Positions 12,966 through 24,495 of a stretch of DNA of 64,000 nucleotides are shown here, one piece after another. The stretch covers positions 10,284,992-10,348,991 of the forward strand of contig JAKOON010000011.1 in the NCBI GenBank assembly GCA_022577435.1, in the 5' to 3' direction. The notes beneath the pieces were generated by a model. That model saw only the letters and a program-made list of their open reading frames with translations. It did no database searches and was not told the origin of the DNA. Source of the DNA: Embiotoca jacksoni. Taxonomy: Eukaryota; Chordata; Actinopteri; Embiotocidae. The number at the start of each line of letters is the position of its first letter. Position 1 is the first letter of the stretch. Position numbers and translations under genes: made by a program.

Positions 12966-13679
12966 GTATTTCAGCCTATTTTGTTTACAATTCCTACGTG
13001 GCGCTGATTTACGTTGCAGTGCTCAATACCAGTAATTAGCTCTTCTCGTTCTTCTTCACGTGGTGCATGTGTATTATTAAACTATGATCAGGCTCATACT
13101 ATAACAAGTGCTTCTGCGATAATTAAATTCATCAGTTAAAATTTCATGACCGTGACATCCCCGAGGAAAACGAATGGCAGCCAGACAGAGAGCTGCTCAG
13201 CCTCTGAATCAACACTTCTTGTTTTCCTAACTTCAAGTAAACAGCTGGAGGTGTTGCTCAACTGTCACAACAATAGAGGGAGGGGAAGGGGAGCATTCAT
13301 AAGGTCAGCTGATATGAGACACTGCTGCATTTAACATAATATAACCAAGAGCTGATTCAGTCCTGGTCTTATTTCTAATCTAATATATTTAAAAAAAAAA
13401 TAATAATAATAAATAAATAAATAACATTAACAAATATTCACGCTAGCGTGACAGTGTTACGCATTAACATCCGCCGCTGTGTTTCCTGTCTGTTTCCTCT
13501 GAGAGAGAGAGAGAGCTCGTCTCAACTGGTTTTTAATAAATAACTAGTTAACTTGGCCCCCCCAAAAAAAAAAAAAAACAACACAGACAGACAGACAGAC
13601 AGGCAGGCAGACAGACAGGCAGAATTTGACACGCAGTCGTTTTGGGGTCGTTTAACAACAACAAAAAACGAGCTACGTG

Positions 13680-14095
13680 AGCCGCTTTAGCTGCAGTCAG
13701 CACAGCTGATGCTGCAGACGGTTGAAGTTGGTCTCGTTAGCGTGACAGCCGCTGACGGACAGTTTAAATGGTGAAGCTAGCTAGCCGAGTTTGGCCGGAC
13801 AGCGAGGGGGGAGGGGACATTTAGCCGCCTAAGAACCGCTGTTTGACGGACGCGCGAGGGGACTAGTGAGAAGTCGTTCACCTACCCGTTGACTTGGTTC
13901 ATTATTCCATCCATATCTGAGTAGTCCCGTTGGCTAGCTGGTTGCTGGTTGGCTACTGCACTGCAGTGATCGCCGCTGCTGTTAACGTCCACAGCCCGCC
14001 TTCCCCATTGGTCCGGAAGGCGATCTGAAATGCAGGGCTGTGATTGGTCGTCACTTTTCACTCGACGTTCCTATTGGCTGTTTGGCGTGCGGAAG
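13680..14095 (-). promoter_or_regulatory. GC-rich promoter region of mphosph9 with CCAAT boxes
   Basis: This block is rich in CpG compared with the flanking AT-rich DNA. It contains three ATTGG motifs on the plus strand (near 14007, 14042 and 14070), that is, three CCAAT boxes reading towards MPHOSPH9, just upstream of its putative first exon. In human the same promoter is shared head to head with MTRFR, but no MTRFR exon is visible on the plus strand here. Confidence 0.55.
13886..14030 (-). other. mphosph9: Putative non-coding first exon of mphosph9
   Basis: A strong minus-strand donor (CAACGG|GTAGGT) sits at 13886/13885, directly inside a GC-rich promoter-like region and upstream of the first coding exon, whose acceptor is at 12148. 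The exon contains an ATG at 13914 opening a 20-codon uORF that continues across the splice. The 5' end is not defined by sequence; 14030 is only an estimate. Confidence 0.55.
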
Positions 14096-15032
14096 CGTAC
14101 ACATCTGTCGGGACAAAAAGCCAGGACCCGTGCAGATGTTTGAGGCTCTAAAACTCTACTGGAAACTTAAAATACGATACGACGCTGAAGTTAGCCTCCA
14201 TCGAGGAGCTGATTTTTTATGTTTTCAGAACCTCTTCGTGCTGTAAAAGCGCGTTAGACGTTAAATAAAGCCGTAACTCTGTCTGGAACCCGCTTTTAAA
14301 TCTGTAAAAATGCAGCAAAGTGACATATCTCCTAATTTGTTTTTACATCTGAACCACTTTGGACCTGGTCCTGATCTAAAGCCTATGTATTTAGTGTGGT
14401 TAAACCTGGGCTACGTTGTCACAGAGAGGTTACACATTTTGTAAAACAATTTCTGATTTGTGAAACCTGTATTCTTTTTGTCAAATTGCACAAGAGACAT
14501 TTCACTGCTTCCCCCCCCCCACACACACACACACACATTGGACCTACTTCAGATTTAAAGCTACTATACTTAGTCAGGTCAAACCTGGATTAGATTATCT
14601 TTTTGTTTTTTTTCCTACATCGACATTGGATTTAGATCAGATACAAAACCACTGAACTGAGACAGGTTATACTTGAACTGGATTATCCAAGAGGAGCTAA
14701 ATGTTCTTTAAAATACAGTTTCTGATTTGTAAAACCTTTATTGTATTTATGAAAATGTAGTAAAGGCACATTTCTGGGACCCGGCGATGTAGATTACAGG
14801 TTCCTAAACCTTTTCCGATCATGTACCACGACATACCAAACTTAATTTCCCAAACTACCAACAGTATCCAACCGTGTCATGCTGACATTTATCATTTATT
14901 AAATTCCTTTAAAAGGCCAAATGTAAAAAAAAGATTCTCTCACTGACATGTTTTCATGTATGAAACATGTCCACAAGGCTGAAAGTCACTAAACCCCAGT
15001 GAATCACAATGACAACCGTATTGAAAATACAA

Positions 15033-15038
15033 TTTATT
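15033..15038 (-). promoter_or_regulatory. Candidate poly(A) signal for cdk2ap1
   Basis: TTTATT on the plus strand is AATAAA on the minus strand, about 570 bases downstream of the cdk2ap1 stop. No stronger candidate was seen nearer the stop. The interval between is a plausible 3' UTR. Confidence 0.45.
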
Positions 15039-15607
15039 ACACTGAGTAATAAATACATACAAAGATGCAAGTAACAGCATTTTCCTTTTTTTTTTTTTTT
15101 TTTTAATACCAAAACCCACCTCAACACAAATGAACCGATGCATTTGGCACATCTCTGTCCCTCATTCACTCAGTCACGTGTTCTAGGGGTCTGAAAAACA
15201 GACCAGAATACTATCAAAAAGAAGACCTCCATCTACCCCCGCACAAGCCATGCAGTGTCTACAGTTAACCCACGGGCCCGTTCGCATGCACAAACCAATG
15301 TTTTAAATATGAATCAAAACTAAGATCCCGAAAGTGGGGCGTTAAAAACGACACGATTATCCTCTCATCTGATTTCCAATAACCCGAACATGATTTTGAA
15401 TGATACCGCCGAACCCTCAGGAGTCGTGACTTGTGTTTCTGTTTCGTTTTTTTGTTTTGTTTTGTTTTCTCTAGGAGCTTGCTTCTCTTCTCCGTCCTTC
15501 GTTCCTTTACTTCCCTCCTCACAAAGGAAATGCCATGCAGGTGATTGATGTTGTTTTCTCTCCATGAATCGCAGTTCGTCTTGCAGGGAGGAATGTGTGC
15601 TGGTCAG

Positions 15608-18600
15608 CTAGGACCTGGCGTTTCTCTCCGTCTCAGCCAGGCACTCCCGCACCAACCCCCTGGCGTGGATGATCCCTGGGAACAAAGACAAATACGCGTT
15701 TAGATGAACAAACTCTGAATTATTTAATGCCTGTATTTCGCTCTTGAATCGTTCTGCATATTAAAAGATTTCAGCCACCTCTTTTCAGTCTCTCCATTGC
15801 GCTCTTGCTCCCAGCGTATGTCGGCCTGATCTCCTTTCCAAGCTCCTCGATGATGGCCAGCAGCTCTGCATATTTGTTCTGAGGCACTTGGCTGCCGGTC
15901 GAGCCCTGCAGAACCGGAGCAGAACCGGAGCAGAACCCGAGTCAGGTGCAACACATTTTATGTTGTTGTCGGGACAGCAGAGTAACCTTGATCTATAGAA
16001 CAGTTAGAACCAGAATCACCGCCTCCTGGTTGTAAACCTTCATCCAACAGTCAGGTTGTAGTTTACCTCCATGTCTGTCCAGACTCATAAAATATGAAGT
16101 GAGGACTTGGAAGTTTAATTATGAATGTTGCTGCAAAGAAGCTACAGATTCTAAAACGTTGACGCTTCACACACATCTTCAACTGGACAGCACGGAAGAT
16201 TTAAACATTCAGGACAGATTCAAGGTAAACGCAGAAGATTTGTGTCTCCAATTCAGGATCTGCCCAAATGTGAAATATGGTTACAGTCTCCCCTTCTGTT
16301 TCTGAGCTAAAAGCGACCTTTGATTCACCCCCCCCCCCCCCCCACACACACACACACACTCTCACCCCCACCCAACATCTAATCAGTTAATCCGTGAGTC
16401 CACTTGAACGTCTGTGCCAAATTTGAAGGAATTCCCTCGAGGCGTTCTTAAGACAACGAGTTCACAAGAATGGGACGGAAGGACGGGACGGGTGAGAGGA
16501 TACAGTGACCTTTGACCTTTGACAACAACAACCTCAGTTCATCGTTGGGACCGAGTGAACCTTTGTGCCAAATTTAAAAGAATCCCATTGAGGAGTTGTT
16601 GAGATATTGTGTTTACGAGAAAAGGACAGACGGACAGACGGACGACCAGAAAACACGATGCCTCTGATTACGGCCAAAAAAAGATATACGCTTTAAAAGT
16701 TCAGTTTGTTGGGTTTCGCTTGATCTATTGGCAAAAAAAATGAACATAATATTCATAATTATGTTTGCATTATGGCTATAAGTCTTCACTAAAATTGGTA
16801 GAATCCAGATGAAAGTACCTGTGAGAATCCCAGAGATGGAGGTCCATAGTCGCTCAGAAGAGGCCGGTAGGACTGCAACGTGGCCAGGTTAGCTGCCGAG
16901 GGAGACTGAAGGCTTCCAACTGGTGACACAAACATCAACAAACATGTGGGTCGGCCCTGGTTTGGTGTCAACAAACACAGGAATGGCATGAAATCAAATA
17001 ATCATACAGCTCCTCCAGAGGTTTAAATGTTTTTGGATCAAATTCTGATAACAAAAATAGTTATTTCGCAGATCTGTAACGCTCATACATTATTATTAAA
17101 AATAAAGTATTTTGTATCTTTAAGTCTGTGATAGACGGGCGACCAGTCCAGGGTGGACCCTGCCTTCGCCCAAAGTGAGCTGGGATAGGCTCCAGCTCCC
17201 CCTGTGACCCTGTTCAGGATAAAGCGGGTATAGATGATGGATGGATGGATATCTTTACGTTTGTGTAGCTGTTGATATTTTTAAGGTTCTAGTAGCTGTT
17301 AATATTTTTAAAGTTCCTGTAGCTGTTAATGTTTTTAAAGTTCCTCTAGCTGTTGATGTTTTTAAAGTTCCCTGTAGCTGTTGATGTTTTTAAAGTTCCT
17401 CTAGCTGTTGATGTTTTTAAAGTTCCCTGTAGCTGTTGATGTTTTTAAAGTTCCTGTGGCTGTTCATGTTTTTAAAGTTCCTGTCGCTGTTAATGTTTTT
17501 AAAGTTCCGGTAACTGTTAATGTTTTTAAAGTTCCTCTAGCTGTTGATGTTTTTAAAGTTCCTCTAGCTGTTGATGTTTTTAAAGTTCCCTGTAGCTGTT
17601 GATGTTTTTAAAGTTCCTGTGGCTGTTCATGTTTTTAAAGTTGCTGTGGCTGTTGATATTTTTAAGGTTCTAGTAGCTAATCATGTTTTTAAGGCTTCTG
17701 TAGCTGTTCGTGTTTTTAAAGTTCCTGTCGCTCTTCATGTTTTTAAAGTTCTTGTAGCTGTTAATATTTTTAAAGTTCCTGTAGCTGTTAATGTTTTTAA
17801 AGTTCCTGTAGCTGTTGATGTTTTTTAAAGTTTATGTTGCTGTTCATGTTTTTAAAGTTCCTGTCGCTGTTAATGTTTTTAAAGTTCCGGTAACTGTTAA
17901 TGTTTTTAAAGTTCCCGTAGCTATTAATGTTTTTAAAGTTCTATAGCTGTTGATGTTTTTAAAGTTCCTGTCGCTCTTAATGTTTTTAAAGTTCCCGTAG
18001 CTGTTCATTTTTTAAAGTTCCTGTAGCTGTTAAGTGTTTTTAAAGTTCTATAGCTGTTAATGTTTTTAAAGTTCCTGTAGCTGTTCATTTTTTAAAGTTC
18101 CTGTAGCTGTTAAGTGTTTTTAAAGTTCTATAGCTGTTGATGTTTTTAACGTTCCCTGTAGCTGTTAATGTTTTTAAAGTTCCTGTAGCTGTTCATTTTT
18201 TAAAGTTCCTGTAGCTGTTAACTGTTTTTAAAGTTCTATAGCTGTTAACTGTTTTTAAAGTTCTATAGCTGTTGATATTTTTAAAGTTCCAGTAACTGTT
18301 CATGTTTTTAAAGTTCCTGTAGCTGTTAACTGTTTTTAAAGTTCTATAGCTGTTGATATTTTTAAAGTTCCAGTAACTGTTCATGTTTTTAAAGTTCCTG
18401 TAGCTGTTAACTGTTTTTAAAGTTCTATCGCTGTTGATGTTTTTAAAGTTCCCTGTAGCTGTTGATGTTTTTAAAGTTCCTGTAGCTGTTGATATTTTTA
18501 AAGTTCCTGTAGCGGTTAATGTTTTTAAAGTTCCAGTAACTGTTCATGTTTTTAAAGTTCCTGTAGCTATAGATATTTAAGGTTTTAGTAGCTGTAATTA

Positions 18601-19202
18601 TTTCTGTTTTTGGATCTTTTGGCTGTTTTGGTCTGATCACTTCCTCCTCCTCGCCGCTCTCCTGCCGCTTTGTTCGGTTGTAATTTTCAGCCTCCAACGC
18701 GAGATGTCCTCGAAGAGACATAAAACCAGTCAGAGGCAGATCAATCGGCAGCTCCGACCGAGGAGCATCATGGAGGAAACGGAACAAGGCTGGCTCAAGA
18801 ACACACAAGTGATACATTTTTGTCACCGTGTAACGGCACCCACCCAGCGGGACCGCGACCCCCGGACGACGGATAAACCCGTTTCTAGGAGCCGCCGCCG
18901 CCTTCGCTCCGCATCCCGGTCGTGTTTCTGTGCCGCCTCGTAACGCGGATGGCGCTCTTTTACATTAGTAATAATGGCGGATATGAATTAGCCTAGCTCC
19001 CAGGATCTGACCCTATATATATAACTGGACAAAAACTACAGACACGGTCTTTCTCCAGGTATTCTCCGAGACCCCGAATTTAACAGACGATTTAACGGAC
19101 GGATACTCCGCTTTTCTCCGCCGTTTTCTCCTTACCCTGGTTCCCAGAAGTTCCCGGAATGTGCTGATGGACATTGGGTTTGTAAGACATTCCCAAAGAC
19201 AT
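15608..19202 (-). CDS. cdk2ap1: CDK2-associated protein 1 (DOC-1)
   Basis: Four coding exons in phase: 19202-19136, 16919-16819, 15905-15779 and 15675-15608, giving 120 residues from MSLGMSYKPN or 116 from the second ATG at 19190 (human protein 115). The C-terminal half is nearly identical to the mammalian protein: SDYGPPSLGFSQ, then QVPQNKYAELLAIIEELGKE, IRPTYAGSKSAMERLKR and GIIHARGLVRECLAETERNA, with stop at 15608-15610. The family is a small helical subunit of the NuRD chromatin-remodelling complex and was first described as a CDK2-binding growth suppressor. The internal ATG aligns best with the human start, so the four extra residues may not be used. Intron 1 (16920-19135) holds a 1.3 kb minisatellite and a CpG-rich patch near 18640-18960 that could be an internal promoter. 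Confidence 0.95.
16040..16690 (+). repeat. Interspersed repeat family B copy with poly(C)-CA tract
   Basis: Shares ordered phrases with 1405-1830 (TGTCCAGACTCATAAAAT, GAAGCTACAGATTCTAAAA, GTTCACAAGAATGGGACGGA) and continues into a GGACAGACGGACAGACGG-like 3' end. A poly(C) run followed by (CA)n lies at 16328-16360. Intronic in cdk2ap1. Confidence 0.7.
17120..17250 (+). mobile_element. Fish retroposon 3' tail
   Basis: Contains GGCGACCAGTCCAGGGTGGA, GAGCTGGGATAGGCTCCAGC and ends in GATGGATGGATGGAT, the common 3' tail of non-LTR retroposons in fish genomes. The body is absent, so this is a short 5'-truncated insertion. It directly abuts the cdk2ap1 minisatellite. Confidence 0.7.
17262..18592 (+). 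repeat. 27-bp minisatellite in cdk2ap1 intron 1
   Basis: Around fifty tandem copies of a 27-base unit close to GTTCCTGTAGCTGTTGAT followed by GTTTTTAAA, with single-base variants and occasional 1-base length changes. Because 27 is a multiple of three, several frames stay open for many units, producing spurious repetitive ORFs on both strands. Confidence 0.95.
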
Positions 19203-20840
19203 TGTAAATTAAAGAAATAAAAATGACCCGAAATTCAGTGAAGCGTCTGTCTCTCACTTTTTGTTTACAACAGCGGCACCGGCAAATATGGCCGTCACTT
19301 TATATTGACACCCACCGAGCTTTCTGCTACTATCCACTGCGGCTTATCAAGAAAAGGGCTCACAATAAACACCATTTTACACCGAATTCACGCACGGTTT
19401 TACACGCATTTACTGACATTTAACCACATTTAACACCGAGTTCCGCTCCAAACTGCACTTTTAAAACACTTTTAATTTAAATATGTATAGTTTTTGAACA
19501 ACTTATGTATTTTTTTTTAAAGTAGAAAAATCAGCTTAGTGTAATTAGAGGTTTCTGTATTTTTTTACCCGGAGGACTTAAGACAATAAAAAAAAAGCTT
19601 TTGTTTTAGGAAAGTGTGAAAGAAAAGGAGCAGCTGGAAGCAGTTTGCAGATACCTGTCTTTGTCTGTGGGGGCGCATCCATTTCTTCTTTTTCTCCTTA
19701 TTTATATATATATAAAAAAATATCAGCTTTAAACAAAAAAAAAGTAAAGTTAAACTCTTGTTTTGGAGACATGTGGTGGTCTTCCATTTAAAAGGGGCTC
19801 TTCAGGAGGACATTATTTCCCATCAGTCCTTCTTGGCCGCATGGTTGGACTGCAAAAGGCTTTTTTTTTTTTGTGTGTGACCCAGTCCGGCTCCCAGTGT
19901 CGTGACCCCGGACCCCTGCAGAGCTGTGCCCCCCCAAACAAAGGAGCTCATCAGCTGGAAACTAGGCTGTCCCCCTTCAGGCAGTTTGATTCAGTGAAAA
20001 TAAGTCTGTTTAATTATAATATCAAAATTGAAGGTGATTATCAATACAAAAACAATATAGAAAAAAAAATAAAAGAAAGATAATTTACTTTATTCACATG
20101 ACATTAGTATAAAAGGAGTTGGAGGTTGTATTTTAATATATTTACAAGCTATAACTCCCTTTAAGCCAACAAAATGTCTAATGAATAAAAAAAGAAATTC
20201 AAGGGGAATCATTTATATGGCATTATACACTTAGGTGCCACTTTATTAGGAACACCTAAATGAGACTGAATGCAAATCCTCCAGTCATGTCAATTTCATT
20301 TTATTTGTTGGATGAGCTGTTTTAATACACTTTTGATTGTATTTGTGGTCATGAGGCTTTTTTTTTTTTTATACTTGGTTAAATTTATTTTTCAGCGGTA
20401 TTTAAGCAACTTTATGTGCAAAAATATCTGATTTACATGTAAAACATGAAGGATTGTTAATAAAACTACCCACAAGTATGTAAATTGTAAAAATCAAATG
20501 TTATTTACACAATAAATAACTATGGCACTGCTGCATTGAATACTTTTACTCTTGGCTAAATTCTGCTCATAAAACCTAAAATAACATCATTAAATCAATT
20601 TTTTTTCCAACAGTGAAGGATTTTTCTACAAGGCTTTAGAGCTTTTTGGTTAGGTTTTGTAAGTATTATAATGAGAGTCAGGCAACATTACAAAATAAAA
20701 CAGAAATGGTATCAATATCACACAAATGAGCCAAGATAATGATGAAATTAAGCTTCTTTTTTTTTTTTTGGGGGGGGGGGGTGGTTATTTAACTAAACTG
20801 TAATGTAGTGGCAGTTCTGTATCATAAAAAAAACCTCAGA
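19203..20840. other. Upstream region of cdk2ap1 and intergenic DNA before the sbno1 3' end
   Basis: The first part should contain the cdk2ap1 5' UTR and promoter, but there is no strong CpG island and no TATA box in a convincing place. The rest is AT-rich with homopolymer runs. A short fragment (about 20228-20283) beginning CACTTAGGTGCCACTTTATT resembles a widespread fish repeat, but its family was not assigned. Confidence 0.4.
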
Positions 20841-20858
20841 GGTAGAAGTATACCAAGC

Positions 20859-20864
20859 TTTATT
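20859..20864 (-). promoter_or_regulatory. Candidate poly(A) signal for sbno1
   Basis: TTTATT on the plus strand (AATAAA on minus) about 1.75 kb downstream of the sbno1 stop and upstream of cdk2ap1. It lies before an A-rich tract (20951-20983) that is T-rich on the transcribed strand. The 3' UTR would span 22617 to about 20840. Confidence 0.5.
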
Positions 20865-20951
20865 GAGCATTGCACTCATTCATGTACAGGTAATGTTGAA
20901 TTTTTGTACAACCATTTATCAGTAGTGCAACTCGTGCAATGATGAAAGAGG

Positions 20952-20984
<33 letters not shown>

Positions 20985-22517
20985 AACAACAACAAAAAAA
21001 AAAATCCTTCAAGTGTTTTAAACTTTAGAGGAGCCGATCTGCAGTCCCCCCCCCCCTCCCCTCCTTCCCCCCACCCCCACACGATGTTGCAGCTCCACAA
21101 ATGTCTCGAGACGTCCCACCAGACAGAATAAAAACCGGCTCATCATCGATAACGTCTCCTCCGGTCCTGTCCAACACGTCAGATGTGTTGCGAAGAGTTT
21201 CAGTTTTACAAATTGTACAAATGATACAAAGACCTTCTGATTTCTCTTTAAATGCGTCGCCGGTCGAAGCACAGGAGCGAATACATACACACACACACAC
21301 ACACACCTAATATTAACAGTAACTAGTCCACAGGTGGAAGATGTGTCCGAGACACAAACACACCCTGCGGTTTAATTACCGGCCGTCGGGAAAACGCTTG
21401 CGTCCCTTTCAGTGCAGATCCTAAAGGATGGGGAGGAGGCGGAGGGCCCCACGGAGGAGCTGCACCACACAGCACACGCAGATTTTTTTCATTACAAACG
21501 AATCAGACGCTGTAAAGAGCCAGAGGGAGCGAGGGAGGGAAGGAGGGAAGGAGGGAGGGAGCGAGGAAGGTCGGAGGAGCGCCCGAGTTCTGGTCATGCA
21601 TTCGTCTTTGTTTTGAGTTTCACCCCTGAGCGGATTTCTATTTAAAATAAAAGAAGGAACACGGAAAACACTGACTTTATTTAACTGTTGGAGACTCGCT
21701 CCGAAGACAACGTGTCTGACTCTCTGAACGTGGAGACGCTGCAGCAGACATCAACATTTAATATCTAAATTTACAACCGCGACTCCTCTTGTGGCCTTTT
21801 AAATATACTGAAACACAAGTTTAATATCAGAGAACTACACCTGTAAACCCTTAAAAAATATCCTTATATCTGCTTTAACTGCACCACAGGACCATAAACT
21901 ATGTACTCGATATCTGAATGCTGCATATAAATGCTAAACTGTAAATATTTTACTGTTTTAATCTGATTTTAGTGAGATGTTTCCTTTGACTCTGCTGTTC
22001 GTGTGAAATAAAACAAACCAAAGGATAAATATGAGACCCGTGTGCAGAACAGAGATCGGAGTAGAAAAGAAGCAATGCTGTGGTTTTCGATGGCAACAAC
22101 GACTTTTTGGTCTTCTTTGAGCGTCAGGGGAAAAAAAACAACCTCAAACCGGGTCAGTTTTTCTACTTTAAAAGACGTCTCGCTGCAGCGCAGCAGCACG
22201 TGGAATGAACGTGGGATCGTATGAAGCACTAAATGCCCGTCATAGTGGTTTTTCGTGTGTCGTGCACCTTCGGTCCGGACACCGGACCGAGTCTCTGCTT
22301 CTCGCTCTGGGGGAGGGGGGGGAAGTCGTGGGAGGACTCGGATCAGCTCGCCCCTCCGTGCGGATCTTCTGCCCCTGAATGTCAGAGGACGAACCGAACC
22401 TCTCGAAGGCGGAAAAACGAAGAGTCCGCGGATTACAACTCGTAATGGGAGGAAGGTTCTCTGTACAGCCGCCGCGTTACATTTGACGGTCACCGCGGCG
22501 ACACCTCCGACCTCCGC

Positions 22518-22521
22518 AGTG

Positions 22522-22566
<45 letters not shown>
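22518..22566 (+). repeat. (GA)n microsatellite in the sbno1 3' UTR
   Basis: GA repeat about 50 bases downstream of the sbno1 stop codon, so the mRNA would carry a CU repeat early in the 3' UTR. Confidence 0.95.
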
Positions 22567-22573
<7 letters not shown>

Positions 22574-22617
22574 CAGAGAGAGCGACGTGGACCGGAGACG
22601 GACCGGGGCACCTCGGA

Positions 22618-24168
22618 CTATGTGCTGGCAGCCTGGCTGAGACTCTGAGGGTGAAGCTGCTGCCGCTTCTGCTGCTCCTGGACGGCCAGCTGCTGGCACT
22701 GGTCCGACGTCGACAGCTTGTTGATGAGCGGAGACACGCAGTTCGCTGGAATGATCAGTCCTGCGGAGGAGACGGAGGGTCAGAGTCTGTGGACCGCGTT
22801 TTACATTCACACGTCTTTAAAAAAGGAACAGTTCAGGGGTTGTTGTTGTTGTTTATTTAATGATTTTCTTTCTGGCTGAAAGTTAAGAGATATCAGCCAA
22901 TAGAGATGGTGATACTGGATTATTAGGGGCCGATGCATGTGCAGATATTAGGAAGTAAAAAAAAAACATTCCGATATCAACATATCGACTGAAACGTGGT
23001 AATAAATGATATTTTACAGTTAAACTTTGTCTTTAATAACTTCAGTTCATGAAAACAGAAAACTCCACAATGTAATAAATATTAATAAGTAAAAATTTAA
23101 ACAAAAACGGAAGTCGAAAAATGACCCCAACCATCTTTTTTTTTTAAATCTTGTTTTCATATCAGTCGACATCCTGGGACAACATCATCAGATAAAAATC
23201 AGCCAACTAATCAATCATCGAGCTCCAGAAGTTATTTAACACACACGGAGGCCACAACTTCTCATATTTTAACTTTGTTTGCTCTGCAGTGAGCTTCAGA
23301 GCTCCTTGTTTCCGGTTCTTTCAGCTAAGCTCACCAGCTGCTACGTTCGTCTAACTTTTTGTCTAAATCTTCACGTACGTAAACCTGACCAGCCGAGACG
23401 GAGGAAAGCTACTCGTCGTTAAACCGAAGTTGATCGTCATAAAAACAACAGTTCATCTGCGGTTTACGGCCGCAGCGTCCTGATGGATGATTCTGGGAAC
23501 CGAAGGACTGAGGAGGTCCAAGACGTTGCTGCTGAAGTCAACACCGATTTAAACCGGTTCTCAACAACAAAAGTGTCACCAGGTTCGAGGCCTGGAAGAC
23601 CTCAGTAATACTTAAAAACAAATATGATACGCGTTTAGAGTCGGAGGGTGAACAGTCGAGACGATGAGCTGCTGTCACAGTATTCAGAGAAACCGTCGGC
23701 AGATAAAGACCGAGACGTCGGAGCCTTTGAACAAACAGCAGTCTCCACCACAACACGTTTGTTATTGGAGGGAGACTTTAAAAAGTCTTTATATAAAACG
23801 CCTGTGAAAGAACACGGAAGTTCACTTTAAGACGTCTGCGGATCTGCAGAGACCCTGAAGCTGTTTCTAAAGTAGGAACATCAGAGGAAGTTCAGTGCAG
23901 ATCGCGGAGAGAGAACTAACTCGTCTGATTTAACTGCTCCTTTGAGACGGACTCACCGACTATCCTCTGTCCGTCTTCGGTCCGGAGCCGGACGATCTGC
24001 ACCTTCACGTTGGTTCCGCTGACCGGAGTGAGAACCTCCTCCAGCTCGTTCCACACGCTGAGCACCGAGCCGCACAGGACGTAGTAGGTCCGGCAGCGGA
24101 GGCCGACTTCACACTGCAGACCCACCGAGGCCTTCTTACAGTTACCACGCCTGCAGGAGGAGAGAAAC

Positions 24169-24206
<38 letters not shown>

Positions 24207-24443
24207 TTATCATTGACAACAAACACAATGTGTGTGAAAAAAAAAAAAAAATAATCAAAGTACTGAAACTCCCCTCAGTTCCTTCTCAGGAAGAAGGGCA
24301 GAAATATTTAGTCTCATTTTCTTAAAAAAAAAAAAAAAGGACCCAGAACTTGTGGTCACTGTTGTTATAAACAGTTCATTAGTTTGGGACTATTTTCACC
24401 AGCAGATGGATCCACAGTCTGGTGAACATTTCAGGCTGCAGGA

Positions 24444-24495
<52 letters not shown>

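Noticed and set aside
14040..14246. Possible MTRFR (C12orf65) first exon opposite mphosph9
   Set aside because: The 68-codon plus-strand ORF shows no GGQ region or other release-factor resemblance and has no convincing splice donor.
17262..18592. CRISPR-like array
   Set aside because: Units are directly tandem with no unique spacers, and the genome is a vertebrate one.
17408..18826. Long repetitive ORFs on both strands in the cdk2ap1 intron
   Set aside because: They are read-through of a 27-bp minisatellite whose unit is a multiple of three; they lack unique sequence and differ by frame only.
20951..20983. Long A run as a processed pseudogene tail
   Set aside because: No adjacent cDNA-like sequence or target duplication was recognisable, and similar A/T runs are scattered across the window.
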